Positions 34,712-47,003 of a stretch of 54,528 nt of DNA are shown piece after piece. Both the position numbers and the translations under genes were made by a program. Position 1 is the first letter of the stretch, and the number at the start of each line of letters is the position of its first letter. The notes below the pieces were generated by a model. The model saw only the letters and a program-made list of their open reading frames with translations, was not told where the DNA came from and searched no databases. Source of the DNA: Lenisia limosa (lineage: Eukaryota > Breviatea); assembly GCA_001655205.1 (NCBI GenBank), contig LPNZ01008612.1:1-54528 (forward strand). Reading direction: 5' to 3'.

Positions 34712-37634
34712 TTAATCTGTATCACCACGCTCGTTCTTGAGCTTAATAGCTTCCTGGATCGGACGTGCTCGGTTGTCGTACTGCTTCTCTTTCTCTTGGA
34801 CCTATGTGGTCAAACTCTCAATAAATTTCGAATGGAAGATGTTACAGAGAAAAAAAAAATGAAGTTGTCACTCACCTCAGCAATGTATTCCTGGTCCAAT
34901 TCACTGATGAGATTCCTCAACTCGGGTTTGTTCATTTCCGCCATCTGGGAAGAATCACAAGAGAACCACAAAAGGAAAAGATTATGGAACCTCATACAAA
35001 GCCCCGGTTGCAGGATGGGTGTTTTGAGAAAACGATGTTTAGAAACAATACAAAAGTGGTGGAATGGTGGTATTCTTTTTCTCGCATGACAACAGAATTG
35101 GAGGGCGACAACCAAATGAAAAGAACAGTGAAATCTATCCGAAAAAATGAACCAACATAAAGAAGACTAAATAAAAGAGACAAAAAGAAGTTAAGAGGGG
35201 ACCTATTGCCCGCCCACGGGGCTGTCCTTCTGCTGGAGATAGGCCATGAAAGCAGGCTGACTTCCACCTCCGGTATTGGAACTACTTGAAGTGGCTGGAG
35301 GGTTATTGAAATATGTAAGATGCAATGCAAATGCATTGATTCTTATGAATTCAGTGAATTCAGGTAATTTTCGACCCCAAATAGACCAGACCGCTCTCAC
35401 CTTTGATAGTGGAAAAGTCATCAGAGGGTTTCGAGATGAGAACTGTACCGAAGTCGTGAGACCCTTCGTCCTCCTCACTCGACTCTCCCTCTTGGCTTCT
35501 ATATGGTCATTAGCTCCTCAATCTCCTTTAGTTCTAATAGATGCACATTATCAATAAAGAACGTGGAAAAAAAAAAAAAAATAATAAAAAAAAAATAAAA
35601 TAAAAATATATATATATTAANNNNNNNNNNNNNNNNNNNNNNNNNNNNNNNNNNNNNNNNNNNNNNNNNNCCCGAGTCACAGGCTCCATCATACCCTTGA
35701 CTGTTGTCTGAGTCATCATCATCTTCTTCCTCATCAGATTCCTTGAAGGGTAAGAGGATGAAGATAAAAAGACACAAATAATAATATAAAAAATAATCTG
35801 AATCGACAAACAGAAAAACCATACTCAAAATAAGAAAAATACATGACACTTTGAAGTGATATTGAAGGGGAGTTACAGGACCTTCAAGATCGTAGTCAGA
35901 TGTCTCAGACAACCCCACCCACACAGCGACCGTGCTCAGCATAGTGTGTCAAGGCTGACTCAATCATATCAGCAAAAATGGCCTCTCCAGGGGAGTTGAC
36001 AATGAAGGGGTGGGACATTAGGTCCTCAGCGCTATTGGGGTTAAACAAGTTGTCTTTCGTTTTTAAGGTACCAACAACGATAAATAAGAGAGGAATTCCT
36101 TTCCAAAACAAGCTGACCTTGGGCGGTCATCAGGGTTCTTGACAAGGCAAGTCTTGATGAAGTCCCTGAAATCCTAAAGAGTCAGCATGATTGAGGTACT
36201 TGCTAATGCTATGGGTACAGTGCTTCGAAATCCTAGTTAGGTCTTCAAAGACAGCTCACCCACCTCAGAAAAGTCATCAGGTTTGGCAAAGGTGGGAGGA
36301 GGGCTGGAGGGGATTTTGAAGATAGCACGCATGGGATGAATGTTGGCAAGAGGAGGGCGGCCCTGTGTTTGGTGACAACCTTTCAAGAATCCAGACTATT
36401 ACGCTGGTTTCTCCATCGTATGTTGAGGTAATAATAGAGACCAATACAATGGGGATTCACTCTGAACCGAGCCCGGTCGTTATAATTAACCCACCTCAGC
36501 AGCCTCAATGGCAGTGATACCTAGGGACCAGATGTCGGCCTTGACGCCGTATCCGACTTCCTGGATGACCTCGTGGGGGGTGAGGGGGGGAGGAGTGCAG
36601 GGCTATCATGACAAATATGGGGATGTTCAAAAAGAAGAAAATTGAACGAGGAAGGGCAGGTGTTTCATGGAAAGGTGTTACTCAAGTGAATAAAGGCCAA
36701 AGTCTGTTCAAAGACGTCTGTTTCAAAAGGAGCTAAAAATATTTCAAGATTTCCCCCGCATATCGGAGAGAGCCAATACGGGGACCCAACGACAGTGTGT
36801 CTCTTGGCAGCTGAACTGGCAAGTTGGCCACTCACTCCAAAGTCGGCTGCAATGTGAGGACTGTGCGCCATTGTCACATAATATAACATGCTAATTAGAC
36901 GCATTCTTATGAAGCAACACACAATACTGGACACCACATACCAAGCTTAGCGACACCCTTCTCAGTTAACAGAATGTTTCCAGCCTTGATATCACGATGA
37001 ATCTAAGCGGTTAAGCAGAAGCCATTTAAAAAAGAAGAAAGAGAAAGCTGTATCCCAATGCTTGCATGATACAGACAAACTCAGCAAACTTTGTTCTGCT
37101 CGTGGAGATAGATCAGGCCCTTGAGACTTTGCTTCATGATGCAGGCAACTTGAGGCTCAGTAAGAACCTTGTTGTTGACGCGCATGATGTCTGAAAGTGA
37201 TCCAACACCACAGAACTCCATGCAGATCTGGGAGTGGTGAGAAGGGGTGGAGAGTAGGAGGAAATAAAGGAGGAACTGAAAAAGAAACCAACCCATAAAC
37301 TGGCTTCAGTAGCAAATGCCTCCATGCACTTCACAATATGCTCACTGCCTCCAAGATCTCTCATAAACTGGATTTCCTGGGGAAAGTCAAACCAACTTCA
37401 AGAGATCTGACTAAAAATATGCCCAAATCCCACCTTAACAATGCTTTCGAGGTCATCCTCGATCGGAATTTCCTTTGCTGCCACAATGCTACCATCAGAA
37501 AGCATACGTGCCTTAAAAACAGCTCCAAATGATCTTAATAGTAAAAAAATACTTAAAACAGGGCAAATTTACCCTTCTCCAAGCTTCTCGAGCTTGTTGA
37601 AGACCTTCTCAGGGTCCTTCTTTTCGTCTAACAT
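34712..37634 (-). CDS. STE20-family kinase with SARAH-like tail (MST/Hippo type)
   Basis: Starts [20 protein letters not shown] with a Gly-rich loop [11 protein letters not shown]. Catalytic features are AAKEIPI (Lys), [30 protein letters not shown] joined to [36 protein letters not shown] and [32 protein letters not shown] and P-P-x-x-x-x-HPMRAIF are hallmarks of the MST/GCK-II group. An acidic linker ([20 protein letters not shown], interrupted by the gap 35621-35670) follows. The last two exons, [20 protein letters not shown] and [20 protein letters not shown], resemble a SARAH dimerisation helix (compare MST1/2 tails). The kinase core seems catalytically complete. It probably acts in a Hippo-like cytoplasmic cascade; partners are not in this window. 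The intron inside the activation segment is AT-AC (36573-36763). Confidence 0.9.
36573..36763 (-). other. Candidate AT-AC intron in the kinase gene
   Basis: The exon ends TATTGGCTCTCTCCG and the next begins GAGGTCATCC. The intron between starts ATATGC and ends CCCCAC on the minus strand. Only these borders rebuild the conserved YWLSPEVI of the kinase activation segment in frame. No GT-AG pair keeps the motif. Confidence 0.6.
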
Positions 37635-38284
37635 GTTGATTTGTGCTTAGGCAAACAGAACTTTTTAACAACCGTGAGATGAAGATGAAAGGGAGACTGA
37701 AGGGCGAAAAACAAAAAAAAAATGAGGAAAGGTGATTTCCGGCCGCGGAGGTTTCCAAAAGCGTTTTTGGCCCTCACCCTTTCTTGAACACTGTTACCCC
37801 TAATTTATCAATTATTAATATTATAATATTATACATATATTTTATTTATCATATCAAGTAGCATTTATTCCAAGGTAAGGAAAGAAACCGCTCGTCACTT
37901 TTCGAGGTGACATTGCAGTTCACCTCCCAATTGGGGTTACATTTCAAAGTAGTCCCCGGATTGGAATTGGATCATTATGAGCCTCAAATTGCATATGGTA
38001 AGCCAAAATACTTCTTCGGGTATGACTATATGTACTTCCTGCCACTCAACATCTCAATTCCCCGATTTACACCTAGGATTCGCCCGTACAGGTGGTGTCC
38101 ACTTTTGACCCGAAACCCGCTAACGTCGAGGTATGTGGGTACACAGTAGCCGTATTCTTTCTTACAATGCCGCATTAAATTTATAAAGCGGACAGCCTCT
38201 CATGAATAGAGGATTTAATAAACTCAGCTTACAAACGTAACCGATGATATAACCATGTAGCTGCCCAGTAGAACAAGGTATAAC
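37635..38284. other. Divergent intergenic region, possible exon at 37.9-38.1 kb
   Basis: A 650-base spacer between the kinase and glycosyltransferase starts. A plus-strand frame at 37907-38149 (MTLQFTSQLGLHFKVVPG...) has fairly ordinary composition and candidate splice sites, so a small unrecognised gene or a non-coding first exon is possible. No homology was recognised and no call is made. Confidence 0.35.
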
Positions 38285-41200
38285 ATGAAGTTCCTTTGCA
38301 CAATAAGTATTGTTGGTAGTGTCCTGATCACCATGGTTCTGCTAAACCTCATCCCTCAAAAATCTGAAAGGTTGGTGACATAGATGGGTAATGTGAATCT
38401 GATTACTTAGCCCAATAAGTGGATTGTTTGACTTGACTTCTCCTCAAGTGAAGTTGACAGGATTCGGTATTTGGGGAGTTGGATATTTGATTGTATTTTG
38501 TTTAAATTCCTCATTTGATTGGCAATCCGTTGTAACATTACCGGTAATGGAATTCCGCCTGGCTCAAAATCAAGAACTTGTCAACCTGGGACATAGCATA
38601 ACAAACAATTCTATCTTTAAATATGTCAAAGACGGTTCTGTACTGTGTTGTGTTGGTGACATCGGGGAGATTCTTCTCATTGCTCAGATCCAGAAAGTAC
38701 CCCTGCAAAAGCTATTTTGAATTCAATTGCAGAGCCACTGCCTCTTGTTTCAATTGTAATTCCGTGCTATAATCAGGTATGATGAGTTAAACTGTGTTCA
38801 AATTTAAGTGGTTTTTAATGATGTAGGGATCAACATTGCTTGATACATTGGAGTCAATTGGAGACCAAATGTACACTAATATTGAGGTTTCAAGCAGTTT
38901 TCCTGTTCATTATTTAGCTTCTGATTGTTAATGATGGCTCCAATGATCCCGAGACTATTGAGGTATGACTGGTTGCGTATTAAATTATAAACAACCTGAC
39001 AATTTCAGATTTTGACTCAAGTTGGGGGTTCAGTACTCAGGAACAACGTTTCTGTAAGAGTCTTGACGTACGTTTGGGATTATGTGAGGAAAAAATCAGC
39101 AGTATCGGTGACACAAATTTATATCTTCAGAGTGCCCAATGCTGGTCTTCCAGCTACAAGAAATTTAGGACGTGATGAAACCACAGGAGAGTATCTCATG
39201 TTTCTTGATGGTGATGACTGCCTTGTGAGGGGCTGTGTATCTTATCTTTTTCACTCAATTTCTCGCATTTTGGTATTAATGATTCAGCTAGACAAAAAAT
39301 GATATTTGTTAACAAATATATATATTATATATGTATATATGATATATATTGATTTGTTGTGACACCAAAGGTTCCAGAAGCAGTCTCAACTCTCTTGGCA
39401 TATCTCATGAGAGCGCGGGCATCGAATCCAAGTATCGGCTATACCTACCCTGGTAATAAATGAATGAGATTTGTTACATGAAGTATATCTTAATAATAAC
39501 ACAAATGCAGTTCTTTCATCAAACGTATGATATGTTCATTTACATCACAGACCAATGGTTTTTCGGCCAAGAGAACGTCGTATGGCAAACTCAGGACTTC
39601 AACGGAGCTGACTTGATCATTGCTAACCACCCATCTGTTCTCAGTATGCATCATTTCTCTTTCTATAGGTTTAAAAATGAACGCAAATAGCCATGTTTAT
39701 TGGTCTCACATTCTCCAGGTCTGCATTACCGAGGCATGCACAATGTCCTTCGAGGATACAATAGCGACTTTAAAACTGTGGGTTGTGGTTCTTCAGCTTT
39801 CAATTGTTACTCTAGCTATATGTATATAGATATCATATAATCTGATAGCATAATATTGTGTAATTGTAAGAAAGATAATTAGTTTGGGTTTGAAGTAACC
39901 GAAATATTAATTCAAGCTTCATACTATAGGGCATGGAAGACTGGGAGTTCTGGCTTCATGCGTTTTCAAGTGGTATGCTGCTCCTTATTCTTATCATATC
40001 AAATTCTGTGCTTTACCTTAAAAAGGATGGTCTGGTGTGCGGTGTCCGCTTCCATTGTTTCAGTATCGAGTCAAAAAAGTGGGTCTTATGTTCAGCAACA
40101 ACCCAGTAATTGTAATTGTAATTATGAGTTGTTATGATTTTCAAAGGTTTCAATGTCGAAGTCAATTTCACCTCGAAAAGCACAAAAGATACGACAGAAT
40201 CTTTTCAGAGTCAACAGTCACCTTTTCAAAGCTGAAGTTTGGAGGTCGTCTTGTCTTTTCAAATTTTCACATTTGTGCTCTTATGTTCCAGACAAATCAC
40301 CTATTGAATGTTGCTTGGAGGCCAACTGTATCCGTAATTATTCCCATCTACAACACAGATTTGAAATATCTGAAAGAACTCTGGACGTCTCTTGCCCAAC
40401 AAACTATCCAAGATTTTGAGGTTGGTCATATGATATCCATCCCCGATAATGGGGGAAAAGACATGGAAGAGTATCGGTCCCTTTAATAGTTGTCATTGAT
40501 ATAACAATTTGTAAACAGTGATATTAACAGTCTATGCCATTACCTTTTTCATCTTATCTACTAGGTTATCTTAATTGACGATCACTCAACCAACAGTGAT
40601 ACACTGAACTTTTTGGTAGAAGCTGTCAAGCGTTACGAGATGTTCCTAGATTCCTTGAAACAGCAAGGGTAATAGGTTAATATGTAATTCTCTTACGTGT
40701 CTTATGATTTGACAACATTAGATTTGCACTTCCCACAGAGCTACACAATACCTCTTATATTTGTAAGCATTGGGATTTGCTGATTTGGACCTGACTCTGT
40801 AGTACAAATGAAAGCATACTACAGTGCGAAGCTGATGGGGGAAGAAGCCACCCTTAAATGGGTTCATCAAGGGCATTTTGGGGTACAAGTAGTAAGGTAT
40901 GCAATTGTAAGTTGTGGACATGCTACATTTCATGAATCATATCAATGATACACTACATCATATGTTATATTTGTCTGGAGCCGGGTATTTTGTATGAAAA
41001 CAAGAGAATATGAGCTATAAATTTTTTATCAGAACAATAGTTCCAAACTCCAAAGTCTTTTTACTTCAAAGAACGACACCGCCTCAAGTTGGAGTGTCGA
41101 ATGCAAGGAACCTGGGGGTGATGAAGTCCAGATCCGAGTTCATTTATTTCATGGATAGTGATGACTTTATCGACGTAGGTGGTATTATTGAGTACATATT

Positions 41201-44200
41201 TATACTTATAGAAAACAACACTGGAAAAGCTAGTTCTCACTCTTGTCTTCCGAAGTGAGTCATTTGTGTATTCCGGCATCCGGCACTTTGGCGACATTGA
41301 AGCCACCACTTACAAAGTCGGTTTACCAGCTAGGGAATGTTGTCCTACTTTTTGAAGGGAACAAATATCTCATACTCATTCCAATACGTACTAATGAAAT
41401 AAGTTGAAACAGTAAAATTTCATTGATATTTCAAGTGAATGTGTCTTCCAAAAAATATCAGAGAAGTTTTATTGAATGTTCATTTCATTACTTTTACCTT
41501 GTTATGTCATCTAAATGGCTTATTAAATTCCATTCAATTTGAACAAAATATTTTAACAAAACCACATTTCTTTAGGAATACGATCCTAATTTGATCACTA
41601 AAGAAAACTTCCTGAGTGTAAACTCGTTAATCAAGTAAGTAAATGGTATAAGTGTGATGTGGTCCATTGCAGATAAATGGCAAAGAAAATTATCAGTATT
41701 TGAAGTTACAATTTAGAAAAGATGTGTTCCTGAAAAGTGGTGGTTTTGACGGTACCTACGACAGTAAGCGGGTGAATATGTGAGACAACAAAACTGGGGA
41801 GGGGGATAGAAATTGGCTGGTTAATATCATAAGCTTTCCCTCACATTACCAGTCACAGGGGTTAACTCCCTTTAGAGTACGAAGATTGGGACTTATGGCT
41901 TCGACTTCTTGCAACAGGCCACATAGGAGCTCAGTTCCCTGAACCTCTACTCAACTATAGAAGGTGGGATGACATTTGATTTACAACATGATCTCACAAT
42001 ATACAAGTTATGTCATTATTTGTGGCAGTAACAATTCAGGCATAGTGCAGGTAGAACGGGCACTGTCAACACTGCTAAAGACCATGTTCAAAATGTGAAT
42101 AGCCTACAGTGAGTTATCTATTATTAGTTCCCTTTACATTGAAGGTCTCGTAATCCTTCTCTGTACGGTCAAAAAAGCCCTGTATATTTACCACAATATG
42201 CTGAAATCAAAACAAAACCCGTAAGGCTATAAATCGTATTTATTTTCAGGTTACAACTTTTGATATTCTCATTAACGAAATACTAAATGAGTACAAAGCA
42301 GACCTCGGATTTTCGGTTCCATTTGATCACTTTAGGAGGTAGGCAAATGAAAAAACCAATATTTAATGGTGCCAAGAAGATAGTATTTCACATTTAATGG
42401 TTTTAGTCCGAATATTCCCTCGGTTTTCAACATCAATCATTGGTCAGACAAAGCAGGTAATTCTAGGGGTGCCAAATCACCGTACACTAAGATGAGAATA
42501 ACATTCCTTCTAATCATACAGGAATTAAAACTCTCTTGTTCTCTATCCCGTTTATGACTGCTGGTGGAGCGGAGAAGGTAGCGTTGAACATTATGAAAGG
42601 AATCAAAGACACACGGAAGTTTAGGATTATTCTTGCAATAGAGTTGGAAACTGAAGGTATGCAATTTAGCAATGGAAATGAATATTATTTTTGCACTTCT
42701 CCAGGTTATAACCTCTCGTTGAATCCTGCGTCTAGATATTTCATAAGCATCTATCTAATGTCTACATAGACAATCGATTTGGCCAGATTTGGGAAACTTA
42801 CTTCAAAGAGGTAGCAGATGAAGTGTTTGTCCTTCCCAGGTAAGCTATAGATAACTTCGAAATATTTTCTTACCCAATTAGAAATATAGTAGATATGATA
42901 TCATATATATTGGTAATATATTTGAAATTATGATAAACACTATTTGAATCATCATTGATTGTTTAATTTATTATATCGTTACCTAAAAAAGGTTATTTTG
43001 TCTGATCTTCATTTGAAATATAAAACGATTGTGTCGAAGCCATTTGACAACTTCAGGTTCTCACGTAGTTCAAATTCTCCTGGCTTTAGCCGTCACGCCT
43101 ACCAGACGTTTGTTGCCGACTTTATGCTTTATTTAGCAATATCAAGGTTGGAACAATATTTGCCTTTTGATTGATATGAGAAATCAAGGTCAGATCAGAG
43201 GTTACTGTAAAAATACTATTTTAACGACATTTTATATTCAAGGCAAATTGACGGGCTGTTTATTTGCAACACCTATTCTGGCTATGAACTTGCCAAACTA
43301 CTCTCCCAGCGGACTCCGCATGTATTCAAAGTCGACTTATTGCACCTTTACATGCCAAGTAAGTCTCTAGATATGTATTCAAAAGAATGTGTTGGTTCAC
43401 ACTATATTTCTTTGAAACAAATTGAGTTGGATAGCCTCCTTGTTACTTTGCCTTAGATCACGGGGCATGGTGCGGAGTATCACAGAAGTACCATAAGTAC
43501 CTTAACAGCCGAGTTGTTATCAGCAAGGACCTTGCAGAGTACAATAGCAAACAATACAAGGTGTGATAGAGCATGTATCACACTTTGCTCTGATTAAGAC
43601 AATGAGTCCATCTTTTGATAGCATTCCGTCAGAGTATTCTAACTAATATAACTTTTAGCTTCCATATGAGGACTTTACCGTTATCCATGTTGGCGTGTCT
43701 ACGGTAAATGAAGCCGTCACAACTGATGATACTGTTTTGGAATAGTAAGTAGTGCATCATGCTGTTGGCGGTTTACATTTTTAAAATCTTTGACAATTTT
43801 TAGCTCTAAATCGACACCATTGCGTGAGATACTTGACTTATCCCCGTCAACTCCGATTATTGCATTCCTTGGTCGATTCAGGTGTGAGAGAAAAGGATGC
43901 AGAACAAATGATTTGCTGATTAAATATCGAAATAATTCATCACTTTTCATAAGTTCAATTGAACGTAACAATTGCACCTTTGTTGTAACTTTTTCTTTGA
44001 ATTATCAGGTCATGCATTTATATCCACTTTCAAAGTATCAAGATAAACAAAGTTATTCATAAGTAATACATGACTACCCAAAGTCATCGTGAATATAATT
44101 GAATTTAAGTATGTAGTGATCAAAAGAAGCCTTTAGATTGGATTCGAATTGCCAATCGCATAGCAGAGGTTGATCATACGGTTGGCGGTTGTAAAAATGG

Positions 44201-46305
44201 GAAAATGTGAAATACTATTATAATGAACATACTTTCACTGTACATTATATTATATAATATATTGTAACTTATGATATCTGGATTTTGCAGTGACAGATCT
44301 AGGTTCATTTTGTCATGTTTGGAGATGGAGAGTTGTTGGAAGAAATTACCAGTGAAATTAACGCGTCAGGTTTGAGTTGAAACTTTGGCTTTCACTTATT
44401 ATGTAGCAACACCAAACCGATTCCATTTACTGGGAATGGTCAAATCCGAAACGCTTCGAAAATATGTAAGGAATTAACAAGCCCAGTTTAACCAATAATA
44501 TTTATTTACCCTTCAATAGCTCCCTTCAATTGATGTGGTTGTTCAAACTGCAGCTTATGAGGGAACGCCTATAGTTTTAATGGAAGCTTTGGCTGCGGGT
44601 AATCCTCTGGTAGTCGCAACTGACGTCGGAGCTTCAAGAGAGGTATGAACGAACCCTTTAGCCAACTAGATAGAATGTTACTCCTTGATTAGTACTAACT
44701 AGTATATAATTTATCTTACTAATCCAGATTATTTGTGAAAATGGCTGGCTGTTGGAGTACTCAGCAGACGGCTCTCACCTGAATCTCATGGTAATGGGTT
44801 GAGAGGATATGATGCAATACTACCGTTGAGGGTGATTTACATTGTAAAGCTCTTGGTTTGCTTATGATTTGAAATTCAATTTTGTATTTCAATAATGGAT
44901 AATGTCGAATTATTTGAAATTAGGAAAATTAAAGAATAAAGGGATTGCCAAAATTTATTGTAGATAATACCAAGCTGAGGCAGCTTTTTTACTTTACAGG
45001 TTAGCGCCACACTGACTGCCCTGAATCATGCTGTGACATCAACGGTTGTAGCTCAGACAATGAGAATCCAGGGTATGACACTCAATGCTCATTATTGTCT
45101 TATTATCAGGTGCTTCTCATATCATGAAAGAGTTCAGCTTAAATTCAATGAAGAAGCAATGGGTGAATCTCTTCTCAAACAAAATGTATGAAAACTTTTC
45201 ATACATTACACCTGATGTAAATGCGTTCTCCATGAATAGTTTCAAGGGAGGGGAAGTAATAGTGATAGCTTTATAGCCAGTACAAGCTGACAAGAGTATT
45301 GACTTTCTCCCATTCATTCATCATTTTACTAGAGAAATCTATTATCATACATCTGATAATATATTACTGTTCTCATGCATTATAGTCAGGAACAAGAGAA
45401 AGACAAAGATCTCTCGAGGTGGAGAACGTTCCTCATGTCTCGCAGGCTATTTACTGTTTCGGAACGTTTGGGGAAATGAAAGGCAATTGTAGCTCACAAA
45501 CTAGAATGGTTACTTTTGATGCAAGTTGCAATCAAGAGATTAGGCACCAGTTGACATTTCAGCTGACGTCCCCTTTGCCATGCCCGATCCTCCCAAAATA
45601 TCACCCACTCCCAATGTGTTCACCTCAGTTGGTGGTTTTATAATTATATAATTTGTGTTTTTGTAGTGTTTTGTCCGAAAGTAATACTCACTTCATTACC
45701 ACAGTTTTCATTCTTCAAGTAATTACAAATATTCAAATATAGGCAAATTTGCAACTCAAATACGGCATTACACTTGTTGGTACCTCGTTTTCAGAAACAG
45801 TTATCAAGAAAGTCCAGGTAATATGGAATGTGTCTTGTTTCTGTGTTGTAAATTGAAAGGTGCGTTTTTAACTTCAAAGAGTTTGACAGTTACTGGCCTA
45901 ATTACGTTGACCAACGACTTGCTAAGTATGTGGAAACGCAAAGATCGATAAGTTTCATATGTTTGTAACAATTTTCACTTTGATAGTATTACGATATGAT
46001 ATGATATATAACAATCATAAACACCTTTCAGGAAATGACCTTGTTCTTGAAGTGTCTATAATGGATCCTAAGAAAGAAAGGGTAGGTGATGGTTTTAATG
46101 AGGTTTTGCTGACTTTTAGATGTTGTCAAGCAAGGTGATACCTCTCCCAGAACTAGCAACAAATGTAAGTCAGATTCATACTAGATGAACAACTCTTACC
46201 AGAAGATAAGGGGAGTTTGAACTGACTACTCAGGAAATGCACCCAGTTTCAGTCCAGCTCCCGCCAGTTGAGGCAGCAGCATCGTTAGGCTTGGTTATCG
46301 CATAA
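38285..46305 (+). CDS. Large membrane-anchored glycosyltransferase: GT2 - GT2 - GT4
   Basis: A probable N-terminal membrane anchor (MKFLCTISIVGSVLITMVLL) opens the model. GT2 module 1 (about 38730-40120) contains PLVSIVIPCYNQ, LLIVNDGSNDPETIE, LPATRNLGRDETTGEYLMFL with DGDDC, and GMEDWEFWLHAF. GT2 module 2 (about 40290-41970) contains PTVSVIIPIYNTDLKYLKEL, VILIDDHSTNSDTLNF, GVSNARNLGVMKSRSEF with FMDSDDFID, and EYEDWDLWLRLLATG. The GT4 module (about 42520-45190) contains LLFSIPFMTAGGAEKVALNI, IIAFLGRFR, VMFGDGELLEEI, FHLLGMV, and EGTPIVLMEALAAGNPLVVA, the nucleotide-sugar-binding E-x7-E region. A beta-rich tail (about 45750-46305; ITLVGTSFSETVIKKVQ, GNDLVLEVSIM) ends LPPVEAAASLGLVIA. All key GT2 acidic residues look intact. 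Acceptor and sugar are unknown; a Golgi or ER surface-polysaccharide role is inferred. The single-transcript model spans about 30 introns and could conceal two genes, most plausibly with a break near 42.4 or 45.3 kb. Confidence 0.8.
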
Positions 46306-47003
46306 TACATTTTCACACACAAACATGTATTTTTGAAACCTTGTTCAACTTTGATGTTCGCCTTGTTCAATTGTTATGTTTGTGCGCCATTTTTTTATAA
46401 TATCGGATATACATTATTCTACATTTGTTATAAAGTACGTAATGACAACCGTTGTATCTTGCTATCGGATCACTTTTGGCCACCCACTTATATGAAGCAC
46501 CCAAGATGGTGTAATGAAGTTACCCCCCCCCTCAGGACGGGTCACGTGATGTTTTGCGTGGCCACAAGGCCTGCTATAGTCACAAATGACCCCGTGGGTA
46601 CAAGTTGCGTTTGTAATAGTTGAAAGAAAATGGGGTTCTACTATTCTTTGAGTTTTCGATTTGTATCACACTTCAACTAATGTCGATACTGATGTAAACT
46701 ATCAAACCATATTACATAATTGGTGGGTATAACTTGCTGAGAAGCTCTCACAGTAACGTTCTCTTGCTGATGATTGAATACAATGACATGCCCAAGTGAT
46801 ATTTCAGGGTCTGCGGAGGGTGTACGTTGGAGCAGTTAAAATGGAGAAACCTCCCGAAAGGTCGCAATTTGACGGAATTGTGTTTTCCATCCCTCGACAC
46901 TGATCGTGGGTGAGCTAATGTGTTTTGTGTTTGTGTTGATTTTCAATGTAGTTTTGATTTTAGAGCAGAAACCTCGCGAAATGTAAAATCAGCCATAAAT
47001 CAA
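46306..47003. other. Convergent intergenic region
   Basis: About 700 bases between the stops of the glycosyltransferase and p62 genes. I see no motif-bearing ORF, RNA gene or clear repeat beyond a C-homopolymer near 46525. Confidence 0.6.
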
